A stretch of 64,000 nt of DNA from Thalassoglobus sp. JC818 (GTDB lineage Bacteria > Planctomycetota > Planctomycetia > Planctomycetales > Planctomycetaceae), in contig NZ_JBFEFI010000001.1 of NCBI RefSeq assembly GCF_040717535.1, forward strand, positions 62,001 through 126,000, in the 5' to 3' direction. The translations under genes were made by a program, and so were the position numbers. Of this stretch, positions 25,802 through 35,185 are shown piece by piece. Every line of letters begins with the position of its first letter. Position 1 is the stretch's first letter. The notes beneath the pieces were generated by a model, which was not told the DNA's origin, made no database searches, and saw only the letters and a list, made by a program, of their open reading frames with translations.

Positions 25802-28693
25802 ATGAAGTTGGCAGGTCGTTCGCTGTCTCCGTGGAACTTGTTGGTCGTATCGTTGCTCTCAAGTGTGCTTTGCATTGCCACAAGCAGCGCACAAGACATT
25901 GACGGAGCGAAGATTCCGAGGGGATTGTGCCTCTATCTGGGACAAGACGCCGAGAAACTTCAACAGCTCGCCGACAATGAACACCTCTTGATTCATTGCC
26001 TCTCCCCTAATCTCGAAGACGTACAGAACCTGCAATCCAAGCTTGACCAGAGCAATCCACCTGCGAGCGTTATCGTCGAACGTTGGAAGGACGCAAATCT
26101 TCCTCATGCAGAAAATCTAGCGAACTTGATTGTCGTCGATGACGCAGAGAGCGTCGGACGAAGTGAGATCGAAAGAGTGTTAGCTCCAGGTGGAGTCGCA
26201 TTCATTGGTAACAAACGAATTGTCAAACCAAAGAATCCGAACACTGACGAGTGGACTCACCAATGGCATGGCGGCGATGGAAGTCTGACCACGCGAGATC
26301 GTGAGATTGATATCCCAAGCGGAATTCAATGGGTTTCAGGGCCACTCTTCGCGATGGCAGGCCGAAAGTCCAGCACACAAACACTTGTCTCCGCCGGAGG
26401 CGTCAACTTCTACGTGACACAAAACGTCCTAGAGAATGTTGGCCAAGAGACGATGGATCAATACCTCGTTGCCAGAGATGCCTACAATGGCCTCGTCAAG
26501 TGGCAGCGTCCCTGGAACGGGCCGTTTGTTACAGGAAATGGTGAGACGAATCCACGCTTGGCCGCTTCATCGACAAGGCTCTTCGCTGCTGGTCCGACCA
26601 GTCTTCTGGCTTTCGATCTTCAAACCGGAGACCTCATCGGTGCAAGTCACGTCCAACAACCGATCGAGCAGATCTTCGTGCTTGACAATCTCATCCTGGC
26701 TCAAGGTTCGAATATCATTCAAGCACTTAATTTCGACCTTGAAGCAGAGCTGTGGAGGTTTGAAGACGGAACAATTTCGGATTTCCGCCTGACTCATGAA
26801 AACGCCATCGTCGTTGTCTCGGGCCGGTCCTCAGATGGAAGTTTTCAACACGAGTTGGTCTGTATTGATCCCCAGTCCGGCTCTGCAGAGTGGCGAGTCA
26901 GCACACAGCCCAATGTGCAATCTGCGCGAGTTAAACTCAATTTCGTGACGGATGAATACGTCTCGTTGATGGCGCACGGTCACTTACACATGTACTCAGC
27001 TTCAGACGGTCAACATCTCTGGTCATCGACGACGGACGCACGTCCGGGAAAAGACTACGTTGACGAACGCTTCGTGGGGCATTTCTTTCAGAATGGTCTT
27101 GTCTGGATGCTCGCCCAAAATTCACCGCGAGAGTTCAGCGGGCAAAACCTCTGGGTTGGACTCGATCCGCAGACTGGTGAGGTTCGCCGCGAACTCGAGA
27201 CGATCGGACCGTGGCCGAACACAGCCACGCCTGCAAAAATGGGTTGTCAGCTTTTGATTGCTTCAGACCGTTACATCATGATCCCTCGTCAGGCGACATT
27301 CATTGATTTCGAAACCGGGGAGAAGCATCCGTTCAAGTTTACACGGGGTGGCTGTGGCCTGGGTTTCGTTCCGGCCAACGGACTCGTCTATTCACATCCG
27401 CATGCTTGTGGCTGCTTCTCTGAAGCAATTCGCGGATTCATGGGCATGCATTCCAACAACTCGGATGACCTATTGGAAAAAGCGGATGATTCACAAGCGC
27501 GTCTTGAAGTCTTTGGCGAGTTGAATACTGACGCTGCCAACACTGAGGATGGCGACTGGTCGGTCTACCGCGGCAATGGGGAACGCAGCGCGTATGCTTC
27601 AATCGACCTCAGTGAAAGACTTGCCAAGCAGTGGTCTGTCTCGCTGACCGAATGGCAGAATTCAGTTTCGTCACAGGCCTGGCGACTGAGAGCAGGAAAT
27701 TTGCTCAGTGCTCCGACGCTTTCTCAGGAGGCTGTTTTCGTCGCGGATGTTGATGCAGGGAAGCTGTTCTCACTTGACCGAACGACTGGCGAAACTCGCT
27801 GGGAATTCACTGCGAGCGGCAGAATTGATTCCCCTCCATCGGTGCGGCAAGGCCGATGCATTTTCGGTTCACACAATGGATACGTTTACTGTCTTTCAGC
27901 CGAGAGCGGAAAGCTTCTCTGGAAATCCCGAGTTGCTCCAGCAGATCGACGAATCGTGGCATTCGGAAGTGTGGAATCGACATGGCCGGTCGCGGGAACA
28001 GTTCTCTTCGAAGCGAACACGATTTTCACCGCAGCTGGCAGGGCACCTGATGCAGATGGCGGAATCGTTGTTCATGCGATGAACGCAACTAACGGGCGTC
28101 CTATTTGGTCGTCAAAGGTGGACGTATCACAGTTTCGCGGAGTCTGTGACTATGTTGTCAAAGATGAAGAACTCGTCTGTCTTGGGAACCTCCGATTTGA
28201 TTCCATCACCGGGGAACTGGTGGACAATCAGTCCAAAGAGTTGGCACACCTCCGGGGTGGCAAAGTTGGTCTACTGGAAGCTTCATGGACGAAACACGAT
28301 CTCGCATTGAGAAAAGAGATTCAGACCTGGTCCGCGCGGGGTGCAAGCGGACAACTGCTTGCGTGGTCGCCGACGACAACGGCCAGCTTCAATGCAGAAT
28401 CGAACGTACTCAAAATTGTCGGTGAAGCAACGCACGAACTGGAAATTGAACGTCCCAACCAGCTGACTGCACTCGCGATGACGGATCATTACCTGATCGC
28501 AGCTGGCGGACTCGACAGAGCCGACGATACACGAGGCGGATTTGTCCGACTGATCGACCTGGCCTCAGGCGAAATCAAGTCCGAGTTAGAACTATCAGCT
28601 GAACCGGTCTTTGATGGACTCGCGCTCGGTGGAAGTTGCATTTACGTGGCCACACAAGATGGCAAGCTGCTTTGTATCGGTGCAGACGAATAA
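25802..28693 (+). CDS. secreted PQQ-like propeller protein with decayed methyltransferase domain
   Basis: 963 residues with a signal peptide (NLLVVSLLSSVLCIATSSAQ). Residues about 30-150 keep the scaffold of a class I methyltransferase (DANLPHAENLANLIVVDDAE, then RVLAPGGVAFIG), but the glycine-rich SAM loop is lost (CLYLGQDAEKLQQL). Two propeller blocks of PQQ-type blades follow (for example KLFSLDRTTGETRWEFTASG, YVYCLSAESGKLLWKSR). Other planctomycetes have the same domain order. No cofactor ligands or dehydrogenase signature are visible, so binding or scaffold function is more likely than catalysis. It stands alone, 170 bases after the pump. Confidence 0.82.
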   Translation: MKLAGRSLSPWNLLVVSLLSSVLCIATSSAQDIDGAKIPRGLCLYLGQDAEKLQQLADNEHLLIHCLSPNLEDVQNLQSKLDQSNPPASVIVERWKDANLPHAENLANLIVVDDAESVGRSEIERVLAPGGVAFIGNKRIVKPKNPNTDEWTHQWHGGDGSLTTRDREIDIPSGIQWVSGPLFAMAGRKSSTQTLVSAGGVNFYVTQNVLENVGQETMDQYLVARDAYNGLVKWQRPWNGPFVTGNGETNPRLAASSTRLFAAGPTSLLAFDLQTGDLIGASHVQQPIEQIFVLDNLILAQGSNIIQALNFDLEAELWRFEDGTISDFRLTHENAIVVVSGRSSDGSFQHELVCIDPQSGSAEWRVSTQPNVQSARVKLNFVTDEYVSLMAHGHLHMYSASDGQHLWSSTTDARPGKDYVDERFVGHFFQNGLVWMLAQNSPREFSGQNLWVGLDPQTGEVRRELETIGPWPNTATPAKMGCQLLIASDRYIMIPRQATFIDFETGEKHPFKFTRGGCGLGFVPANGLVYSHPHACGCFSEAIRGFMGMHSNNSDDLLEKADDSQARLEVFGELNTDAANTEDGDWSVYRGNGERSAYASIDLSERLAKQWSVSLTEWQNSVSSQAWRLRAGNLLSAPTLSQEAVFVADVDAGKLFSLDRTTGETRWEFTASGRIDSPPSVRQGRCIFGSHNGYVYCLSAESGKLLWKSRVAPADRRIVAFGSVESTWPVAGTVLFEANTIFTAAGRAPDADGGIVVHAMNATNGRPIWSSKVDVSQFRGVCDYVVKDEELVCLGNLRFDSITGELVDNQSKELAHLRGGKVGLLEASWTKHDLALRKEIQTWSARGASGQLLAWSPTTTASFNAESNVLKIVGEATHELEIERPNQLTALAMTDHYLIAAGGLDRADDTRGGFVRLIDLASGEIKSELELSAEPVFDGLALGGSCIYVATQDGKLLCIGADE

Positions 28694-28948
28694 CTCGTAG
28701 ACATCACAAGCTGCTCATTTCGTTTTCAGATTCCAAACGACCATCAGGTGTGACAACTCTTTTACAGGAGTTGACTTCCAACCGTTTGGCCTTGTCGGTG
28801 CGCTGATCGCGATGCAAAATATGCTGACATCTCGCAGTCGAACCGAAATTTTCTCAGAATTGTTCGGCCGGACTTGTCACACTCTCTCGCCAGAAGTGTC
28901 CAAGCTTCAGATACGCTCCCCAATTCATCACAGTGGAGTTCTGGAGTC

Positions 28949-29833
28949 ATGCCAAATCCATTTCACGAAGTCGCGACAGACGAAGCTTCGGACATCGAAC
29001 TTGTCAGCCGAGCCAATAGTGGCAATCGCGATGCACTCGAAGCACTGGTCTTGCGCCATCAAGCATGGATTTACAACATCGCCGTGAGGATGGTTTTTCA
29101 TCCCCAGGATGCTGAAGAGGTAACTCAGGAAGTGCTCGTCAAAGTCATCACCAAGCTCGGCAATTTTAAGGGCGAAAGTCAGTTTCGCACCTGGTTGTAC
29201 CGCATCGCCACCAACCATGTTCTCAACATGAAGCGAAGGGGCGCCGAGGCTCACGAAATGACATTCGCTGATTACGGAGCAGCGATCAACAGCACTCCGG
29301 ACCTCGAATTGCCCGATACGAATTCAGTTCCGGTGGCGCTTCCGATTCTCATTGAGGAAGCCAAGAACAGCTGTACGATCGGAATGCTGCTATGCCTCGA
29401 TCGAAAGCAACGACTGATCTTCATCTTGGGCGAGATTCTCGGTGCTACCGACACTGTTGGTGGCGAAGTCTTGGAGATGACACCTGACAACTTCCGTCAA
29501 TGCCTCTCGCGAGCCCGCCGTGATCTCCACAACTTTATGAACAACCAATGCGGTCTCGTGAACGCCAACAATCCGTGCCGCTGTCCAAAGAAAACTCGCG
29601 GCTTTATTCAGGATGGTCACATCGACCCGCTTCAGTTGATGTTTGCACCAGAGCATGTCGAGCGCATTCGGGACGTAGCTGGTGAGACGATCCGCGACAT
29701 CGACGACATAGTCGAGCGACAGCACGCAGCACTCTATCGAGAACATCCTTTTCTTCGTCCCGCTGACGAGATTCAGTGGTTGCGCCAGATCTTCCAACGC
29801 GACGATGTCCGAACGTCATTGCGACTCAACTGA
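28949..29833 (+). CDS. ECF-type sigma factor with cysteine-containing C-terminal extension
   Basis: 294-residue sigma-70 family factor. Region 2 is visible (DALEALVLRHQAWIYNIAVR, DAEEVTQEVLVKV, FRTWLYRIATNHVLNMKRR) and a weaker region 4 lies around CLDRKQRLIFILGEILG. About 110 extra residues follow, starting with NPCRCPKKTRGFI, a CxC motif found in one ECF branch. The start at 28949 follows a GGAG site. It may drive the NTF2-like/SDR/TIGR03067 genes that begin 190 bases downstream; no anti-sigma gene is visible nearby. Confidence 0.85.
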   Translation: MPNPFHEVATDEASDIELVSRANSGNRDALEALVLRHQAWIYNIAVRMVFHPQDAEEVTQEVLVKVITKLGNFKGESQFRTWLYRIATNHVLNMKRRGAEAHEMTFADYGAAINSTPDLELPDTNSVPVALPILIEEAKNSCTIGMLLCLDRKQRLIFILGEILGATDTVGGEVLEMTPDNFRQCLSRARRDLHNFMNNQCGLVNANNPCRCPKKTRGFIQDGHIDPLQLMFAPEHVERIRDVAGETIRDIDDIVERQHAALYREHPFLRPADEIQWLRQIFQRDDVRTSLRLN

Positions 29834-29951
29834 TTTAGGTCGATTCACGTTTCTATCCGAGTCACACTCTCTACCAGACTCGATTTCTTTAACTCTCAAT
29901 GTCTCCCATTGCGCGATTTTTTAAGAAGTGAAAAACTCGCGAGAGATCTGT

Positions 29952-29972
29952 CACAGTCGACCATTAACTGTG
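29952..29972. promoter_or_regulatory. inverted repeat in leader of the NTF2-like operon
   Basis: CACAGT (29952-29957) and ACTGTG (29967-29972) face each other across 9 bases, 54 bases before the NTF2-like start. A candidate operator; function inferred from position only. Confidence 0.25.
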
Positions 29973-30025
29973 TCAAAAAGATTGAAAAAGCAAATCCATT
30001 CCTCTCCATCTCTGAAAGGTTAGAC

Positions 30026-30352
30026 ATGACAATTCACCTTCCAACTCCAGTCGCTGCCTATTTTCACGCTGACAAAATCGGGAGTGACGCCGTGGCGAAT
30101 TGCTTTGCCGACAACGCCGTCGTTTCGGACGAAGGCCACACCTATGAAGGTCGCGATTCCATCAAGAAATGGAAAGATGCCGCCTCGTCAAAATACCAAT
30201 ACGAGTGCGAACCACTCACGACAGAACAGCAGGGTGACACAACGATCGTCAGCTGCCGGTTGACTGGAAACTTCCCCGGAGGGACGGCTGTACTGCGATT
30301 TGCTTTTGAGTTTGACGGTGATCGAATCTCCTCTTTGAAGATTCGTCCATAG
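30026..30352 (+). CDS. NTF2-like/SnoaL-like domain protein
   Basis: 108-residue cone-fold protein: FHADKIGSDAVANCFADNAV, then VSDEGHTYEGRDSIKKWKDA and a beta-sheet C-terminus (GTAVLRFAFEFDGDRISSL). Family members bind or isomerise small hydrophobic molecules; no clear catalytic Asp/His pair is certain. The ATG at 30026 has GAAAGG eight bases upstream. It begins a likely operon with the SDR (86 bases later) and the TIGR03067-type gene. Confidence 0.8.
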   Translation: MTIHLPTPVAAYFHADKIGSDAVANCFADNAVVSDEGHTYEGRDSIKKWKDAASSKYQYECEPLTTEQQGDTTIVSCRLTGNFPGGTAVLRFAFEFDGDRISSLKIRP

Positions 30353-30438
30353 TTTAGGAAGACTTGCACTGCCCAAGCTAACTTAAGTCCTACTTGTCTA
30401 AACGTTCAACATCGACCAGGAGTAGAAGTGAGTCAAAC

Positions 30439-31194
30439 ATGGCCAATCTGAAAAGCAAAGTCGCTATTGTCACTGGAGCATCGAAAGGGATTGGTGCTGG
30501 CATTGCGAAAGACCTCGCTGCTGCTGGTACAGCCATTGTTGTGAATTATGCGACCGACAAAGCAGGTGCGGAAACAGTCATTGATGATATTCGAGCCGCT
30601 GGCGGACAGGGAATTGCGGTCGCAGGAAACGTGTCCAATTCAGATGATGTCGTTCGATTGTTGAGACAGACCATACGCACTTACGGAGAAATCGACATTG
30701 TTGTAAACAACGCCGGGGTCTATCGAGATGAGCCTATTGAGTCGATGACGGAAACGGAATTCCATCGGCAGTTCAACACGAATGTGCTGGGTCCGCTTTT
30801 GGTCATTCGTGAGTCGCTCAAATACTTCGGAACGACCGGGGGAAGCATCATCAACATCGGCTCCGGTGCCTCACGATCGCACCCCGTTGGATATGCAATC
30901 TACTCGGCGACCAAGGCGGGCCTTGATGCAATCACGGGCGTGCTAGCGAAAGAACTGGCTCCCCGTAACATTCGGGTCAACTCGGTCAATCCAGGTGCAA
31001 CTCTTAGCGAAGGGACTAAGACAGCAGGGCTCTACGGAAACAGTAGCGATATTGAAAGACAGCTTGTTTCCATGACTCCACTTGGACGAATGGGAACTCC
31101 TGAAGACATCGCCAAAGTCGTCACCTTTCTCGCATCTGACGATGCAGCCTGGCTCACCGGCGAGGTCATCGTTGCATCTGGCGGCCTACGATAG
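30439..31194 (+). CDS. short-chain dehydrogenase/reductase (FabG-like)
   Basis: 251-residue SDR with the full motif set: [17 protein letters not shown] in [11 protein letters not shown], Ser in [15 protein letters not shown] in [11 protein letters not shown], and NPGATLSEG. It uses NAD(P)H to reduce a carbonyl or oxidise an alcohol. The start [15 protein letters not shown] is typical. It sits between the NTF2-like and TIGR03067-type genes and is probably transcribed with them. Confidence 0.9.
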   Translation: MANLKSKVAIVTGASKGIGAGIAKDLAAAGTAIVVNYATDKAGAETVIDDIRAAGGQGIAVAGNVSNSDDVVRLLRQTIRTYGEIDIVVNNAGVYRDEPIESMTETEFHRQFNTNVLGPLLVIRESLKYFGTTGGSIINIGSGASRSHPVGYAIYSATKAGLDAITGVLAKELAPRNIRVNSVNPGATLSEGTKTAGLYGNSSDIERQLVSMTPLGRMGTPEDIAKVVTFLASDDAAWLTGEVIVASGGLR

Positions 31195-31231
31195 TCCTGC
31201 TCTTCCGAACACTCAACTCAAGGAGAGATCC

Positions 31232-31714
31232 ATGAAATTCATTCCGCTTATTCTCATACTCATGACTGCAAATTCCAACGCAAGAGCTGATGATCCCATG
31301 AAGTGCGATGAACAAGCAAAATCCGTTGAACAGTCGGTTGAATCCTTTCATGGCACTTGGGAGATCATCAAAGTGCAACCTCCGGAGAGCACCAAAGATG
31401 CCAAACGTCTGGTCTTTCGGAAAGACGGAACTTATGCAGCGTTGGATGCAGACAATCAGGAGTTGTGGGCTGGAACGTATGACCTCGATGCGTCAGTCAC
31501 TCCGAAGATTTGGGATCACAGATCGTATGAATCAGCGGAGACCGGTGCCGATGCATTGGGAATCTACAAAGTTAACGGGGACAAGTTGACGGTGTGCTGT
31601 GTCGTCGGCACTTGGAAAGAGAAGCAGTGGACAGGCAAGCCTCGGCCCAGTGAGTTCAAGCTGCCGGCAGCCGACGTTGTCATTGAACTACAACGAATAA
31701 AGACTGCCCCATAA
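31232..31714 (+). CDS. secreted TIGR03067-type small planctomycete protein
   Basis: 160-residue exported protein with a signal peptide ([19 protein letters not shown]) and the TIGR03067 pattern: [24 protein letters not shown], then TPKIWDHRS and the C-terminal Cys-containing strand [11 protein letters not shown]. This lipocalin-like domain is abundant in planctomycetes and has no known function. An AGGAGAG site lies 6 bases before the ATG. It ends the NTF2-like/SDR operon. Confidence 0.82.
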   Translation: MKFIPLILILMTANSNARADDPMKCDEQAKSVEQSVESFHGTWEIIKVQPPESTKDAKRLVFRKDGTYAALDADNQELWAGTYDLDASVTPKIWDHRSYESAETGADALGIYKVNGDKLTVCCVVGTWKEKQWTGKPRPSEFKLPAADVVIELQRIKTAP

Positions 31715-31766
31715 CTGATTTGTCCAAAGAATCGCTTGCAGGTAAAAACACATGTGATTCCCGAAC

Positions 31767-31806
31767 GTGACCGCGACTGCCTTCTCGTGAGACAAATCAC
31801 GGTCAC
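31767..31806. terminator. possible bidirectional terminator between convergent genes
   Basis: GTGACCG (31767-31773) and CGGTCAC (31800-31806) pair across a loop with an inner CTC/GAG pair. It sits in the 132-base gap between two convergent genes. No clean T-run, so weak. Confidence 0.28.
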
Positions 31807-31846
31807 CGACGGGAGTCGCTGAAGACGGTTTTCAATCGTACCGGTC

Positions 31847-33700
31847 TTAATTCGGTAGTTGGTCTTTGAAGTTACGTTTGCGATAGATCTGGGATCGGTT
31901 CTCTTCAGTCATCGGAACATTCCTGAGGTCTTCGACTTTGCCAGTCTCAGAATTACGGAGACTTAAGTTTGCACTCTCTCCCGGTTGTTTTCCCATCTTC
32001 ATGAGAAGTTCGATTAAGTCTTCCGCGATTCTCTTGTGCCACTGAACGCCATAAAAACGTTTCGAAGCTGTGATCAATTCGCTGACTTTGACACCGTCTA
32101 TCGAAAGCCATTCGTAGTTTTGGCCATCTAGCGTGACAATGATCTCTCCATCCTCTTCAAATCTGATGTCGGTGAACGGCGAGCGCCTGTCAGTCGTTCC
32201 ACCAGGACGAAGAGGTGAATCTCCCATTGTGATTTTGGCAATCCAAGTGTCACCTCGCTTCAGCGTGACCTTATTATCGTCGATCGTAAAGAGAGAGCCT
32301 TCTTCATCAACTTCGATGATATAGTTCCCAGCCGCCAACCGAATCTTAGTCCCTTCTCGGGAGACCATCAGCTGGTCAACAACCTTCTCGCCTTGTCGAA
32401 TAGTTACGGGAACTTCGGCATCAGCGTTGGTTTCAAGCTGCAACGTTCCATTGTTGGTCTTCATTAGAAGCAGCACACCTGCCAGGAATGCCATCGACAA
32501 ACAGAAGCCTAGTGTCGCCCACTTGTTCCATTGGGGCTTCCGTGATGGCTTCGAGGCAAATTCGTGGACGCGAACCGGCAGCTGAGTCGTGCCTGGAAGC
32601 TGTGTGTGCGAAAGACATCCTTCCAGTAAATCGGAGACTTCCTCTGCCGAAGTAAAGCGATCGTCGGCGCGTTTAGATAGGAGCTTCATCACAAGTCCTT
32701 CCAGCCAAAGGGGAACTTCCGGGTTGATCTCGGTAATCGGACGTGGCGAATCATTCACAATTCGATGGACAACTCCGAAGCTTGTTTCAGCTCGGAACGG
32801 AGAGCGACCGGTACACATCGCATACATCAAACTACCGAGTGAGAACAAATCGCTGCGTTCATCGATCGGTTCGCCACGGGCTTGTTCCGGAGACATATAT
32901 TGCGGTGTCCCAGCGATGACTCCGCTGCGGGTCATGGACGCATCATCCACCGCGCGAGCCAAACCGAAGTCGGTGATCGTGACACGCTCGACACCGTTTT
33001 CCAGAAGAATGTTGGCAGGCTTAATGTCTCGATGTACGAGCCCCTGTTCGTGGGCAGCTGCTAGTCCTGCTGCGACTTGGGCGCCGATTCGAAGGATATC
33101 GACGAGCGGTAACGGACCATCAATGTCGATTCGTCTCTGTAGAGATTTGCCTCGGACATAGGGCATCACTAGGTACGGTAGTTCGTCTTCGTTGGAGACG
33201 CCGTGAATGGCGATGACATTCGGATGCAACACCGCCGCAGCAGCTTTTCCCTCGCGAGCAAAACGCTGGCGGGCTGAACCACTCGCCGCCAGGTGCGGAG
33301 CCATAACTTTCACAGCGACAATACGATCGAGGGAAGGATCGCGAGCCTTCAGGACTACGCCCATTCCACCACTTCCGATGACTCCGGTCACTTCATATCC
33401 ACCGATCCGTCCGAGCGAACTCGGATCGTCGGTCGGAGAAAGCTGGGACAGCACGAGCGTGATTTGTGACTCACACGAGTTCGTTACAGAGAAGTCAACA
33501 TTCTGGTCCTGAGACTTTTGATCACTGAGAAAGGCACTCGCCTCACTCCAGACAGATGCTTCCGCGACTTGATATTCAAGTGCAGTCCCGCAGGTCTCGC
33601 ATTCATCGAGATGCGCGGTCAATTTCCGCTCATCTTCAGCACTTAGCTCTCCTTCCAAAAATGAGGAGAGTCGATTGGGGTCACAAAGTTGCTGATTCAT
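31847..33700 (-). CDS. membrane Ser/Thr protein kinase with N-terminal zinc finger
   Basis: 617 residues. An anti-sigma-type zinc finger (His30, Cys34, Cys37 in HLDECETCG) is followed by a Hanks-type kinase at about 100-360: GSGGMGVV loop, Lys131, Asp225 in HRDIKPANILLE, DFG at 244-246, and the APE-like SPEQ. One transmembrane helix lies near 395-418 and a beta-rich extracytoplasmic domain follows. The gene starts inside the stop of the sigma factor upstream (4-base overlap). The kinase probably binds and controls that sigma factor through the zinc finger, with the outer domain sensing a signal. Confidence 0.92.
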   Translation of the reverse strand: MNQQLCDPNRLSSFLEGELSAEDERKLTAHLDECETCGTALEYQVAEASVWSEASAFLSDQKSQDQNVDFSVTNSCESQITLVLSQLSPTDDPSSLGRIGGYEVTGVIGSGGMGVVLKARDPSLDRIVAVKVMAPHLAASGSARQRFAREGKAAAAVLHPNVIAIHGVSNEDELPYLVMPYVRGKSLQRRIDIDGPLPLVDILRIGAQVAAGLAAAHEQGLVHRDIKPANILLENGVERVTITDFGLARAVDDASMTRSGVIAGTPQYMSPEQARGEPIDERSDLFSLGSLMYAMCTGRSPFRAETSFGVVHRIVNDSPRPITEINPEVPLWLEGLVMKLLSKRADDRFTSAEEVSDLLEGCLSHTQLPGTTQLPVRVHEFASKPSRKPQWNKWATLGFCLSMAFLAGVLLLMKTNNGTLQLETNADAEVPVTIRQGEKVVDQLMVSREGTKIRLAAGNYIIEVDEEGSLFTIDDNKVTLKRGDTWIAKITMGDSPLRPGGTTDRRSPFTDIRFEEDGEIIVTLDGQNYEWLSIDGVKVSELITASKRFYGVQWHKRIAEDLIELLMKMGKQPGESANLSLRNSETGKVEDLRNVPMTEENRSQIYRKRNFKDQLPN

Positions 33701-34296
33701 TGTTCAGATGCCTCCATTTCGGCGATCTCGTCACGCAGTCGCTGCATGATGCGACAACGGGCTGTGTAGATGGTTCCTAAGGACTTTCCCAGAACTTCGG
33801 CAGCTTCCTGATTGCTCATTCCGTCGATGACCGTGAGTTCAAACGCCTGCCAGGTTTCGTTCTGGACATCCTTCTGAACGATCCTCGCAGCTTGCAGGTA
33901 AAGCTCTCGACGATACTCCCAATCGATCAGCGACACCGTTTCCACATCGGGCTGCTGGTATTGAGCCAACAATTCCTGAATTGAAGACCCTCCGGCAGCT
34001 CGGTCTTTGGGGCCTCGCGAGAGTGCATTGACGATCGCATTGCGAGTAATTTTGCTCAGCCAATGGCGAAATCGAGTTGTCTTGTCTCGCTTCTCCCAAC
34101 GACTAATGGCAGATGCCACCGCCAAAAGAACTTGTTGTGCCAGATCCTGAGCATCTGCCAGCTGCATTCCGCGAGCGACAGCAGTACGCACAATCACCGG
34201 CCGGTAAATGGAAACAAACTCTTCCCACGCGACCCGGTTCTCGGGGTTTTTCACCTGAATGATCAGGCTCTCGCGTGTTTCGGAAAGCGGTGCCAT
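33697..34296 (-). CDS. ECF-type sigma factor paired with a Ser/Thr kinase
   Basis: 199-residue sigma factor of the planctomycete kinase-linked ECF type. Region 2 is AWEEFVSIYRPVIVR and ADAQDLAQQVLLAVA, then FRHWLSKITRNAIVNAL; region 4 is AFELTVIDGMSNQEAAEVLG and SLGTIYTARCRIMQRLRDEI. A GAGGAG site suits the ATG at 34296 better than the TTG at 34308. It is translationally coupled to the kinase. It is divergent from the sulfatase-operon sigma factor across 364 bases. Confidence 0.88.
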   Translation of the reverse strand: MAPLSETRESLIIQVKNPENRVAWEEFVSIYRPVIVRTAVARGMQLADAQDLAQQVLLAVASAISRWEKRDKTTRFRHWLSKITRNAIVNALSRGPKDRAAGGSSIQELLAQYQQPDVETVSLIDWEYRRELYLQAARIVQKDVQNETWQAFELTVIDGMSNQEAAEVLGKSLGTIYTARCRIMQRLRDEIAEMEASEQ

Positions 34297-34660
34297 ACGA
34301 CGCTTCAACTCCTCTTGGGGAAATCTGAGTTTTACCTGTCAGCTGTTAAACACGCGGTTTCAGAATCCTTACACGAAAACCGAAAGATTCTCAGCGAGAA
34401 ACCGAGTGGCCATTCGTTCAGTTCGGCTTGTGGACTTTATTGATCGCAATCTCCATTACAAAGCAAACACGAACTGAATTCGAGCCCGTTTGCTTCGCAC
34501 ACTTCGTTGATCAAGGTTCAACTCCGTTCTCACTCCGAAGCTGATCGTTCCATCCTTTCAAATCGAATAGAATTGATATTTTCTCTGGATTGCTGTTAAC
34601 GATCGCAATTCGCCGTCGGCATACAGACATCCCCCCGATCTTTAGCGATGAACGCTGCGA
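34297..34660. other. divergent promoter region of two sigma operons
   Basis: 364 bases with no gene. It must hold the promoters of the kinase-linked sigma factor (minus) and of the sulfatase operon (plus). The only structure I can point to is the inverted repeat at 34461-34495. Confidence 0.45.
34461..34495. repeat. inverted repeat between divergent sigma-factor genes
   Basis: AAGCAAAC (34461-34468) and GTTTGCTT (34488-34495) are perfect complements separated by 19 bases, roughly midway between the two divergent sigma genes. Could be a shared operator. Confidence 0.3.
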
Positions 34661-35185
34661 ATGGATGAGACTCAGAAACGCGCTGAATTCACACGTTGCT
34701 GGTTGAGTGCCGAGCCTTCGATTTCGGCCTACGTGTTTGCATCCATTTCCGGATTTCATGATGCCGAAGACGTCGTTCAGCGGATCGCTCAGGAACTGGC
34801 ACGCCGGTTCGACGAATATGATGCAACTCGTCCCTTCGTCGCGTGGGCTCTATGGATTGCCAAGTCCCGTGTGATTGATTTCTACCGAACTCAAAACCGG
34901 ACGCAGATTGTCTTCTCGGACGATCTCCTCAGCCAACTCGCGGACACGATCGCGAAACAGGCTGACGGTCGAAGTCACCGACGGAAAGCATTGGAAGCCT
35001 GTCTCAATGAATTGCCTGCGAAGTCGCGTCGACTGCTGGATTTAAAGTATGTCGAAGATCTATCCGCTGCCGAAATGGCTCACGAGACCGGTTCAACCAG
35101 TCGCTCGGTGCGTGTCCTGCTTTCACGAGTTCGCACGGTTCTTGCGAATTGCATCCAACGCCGTCTCGCGATGGAGAATTCGTGA
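34661..35185 (+). CDS. sigma-70 factor heading the sulfatase operon (TIGR02989-like)
   Basis: 174-residue ECF-like sigma factor of the Rhodopirellula/Verrucomicrobium family. Region 2: ISAYVFASISGFHDAEDVVQ and FVAWALWIAKSRVIDFYRT. Region 4: ACLNELPAKSRRLLDLKYVE and LSAAEMAHETGSTSRSVRVL. Its stop overlaps the start of the FecR-LamG membrane gene by one base (TGATG), an arrangement typical of planctomycete sigma/FecR pairs. By analogy it likely directs transcription of this operon when the FecR protein senses a surface glycan. Confidence 0.88.
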   Translation: MDETQKRAEFTRCWLSAEPSISAYVFASISGFHDAEDVVQRIAQELARRFDEYDATRPFVAWALWIAKSRVIDFYRTQNRTQIVFSDDLLSQLADTIAKQADGRSHRRKALEACLNELPAKSRRLLDLKYVEDLSAAEMAHETGSTSRSVRVLLSRVRTVLANCIQRRLAMENS

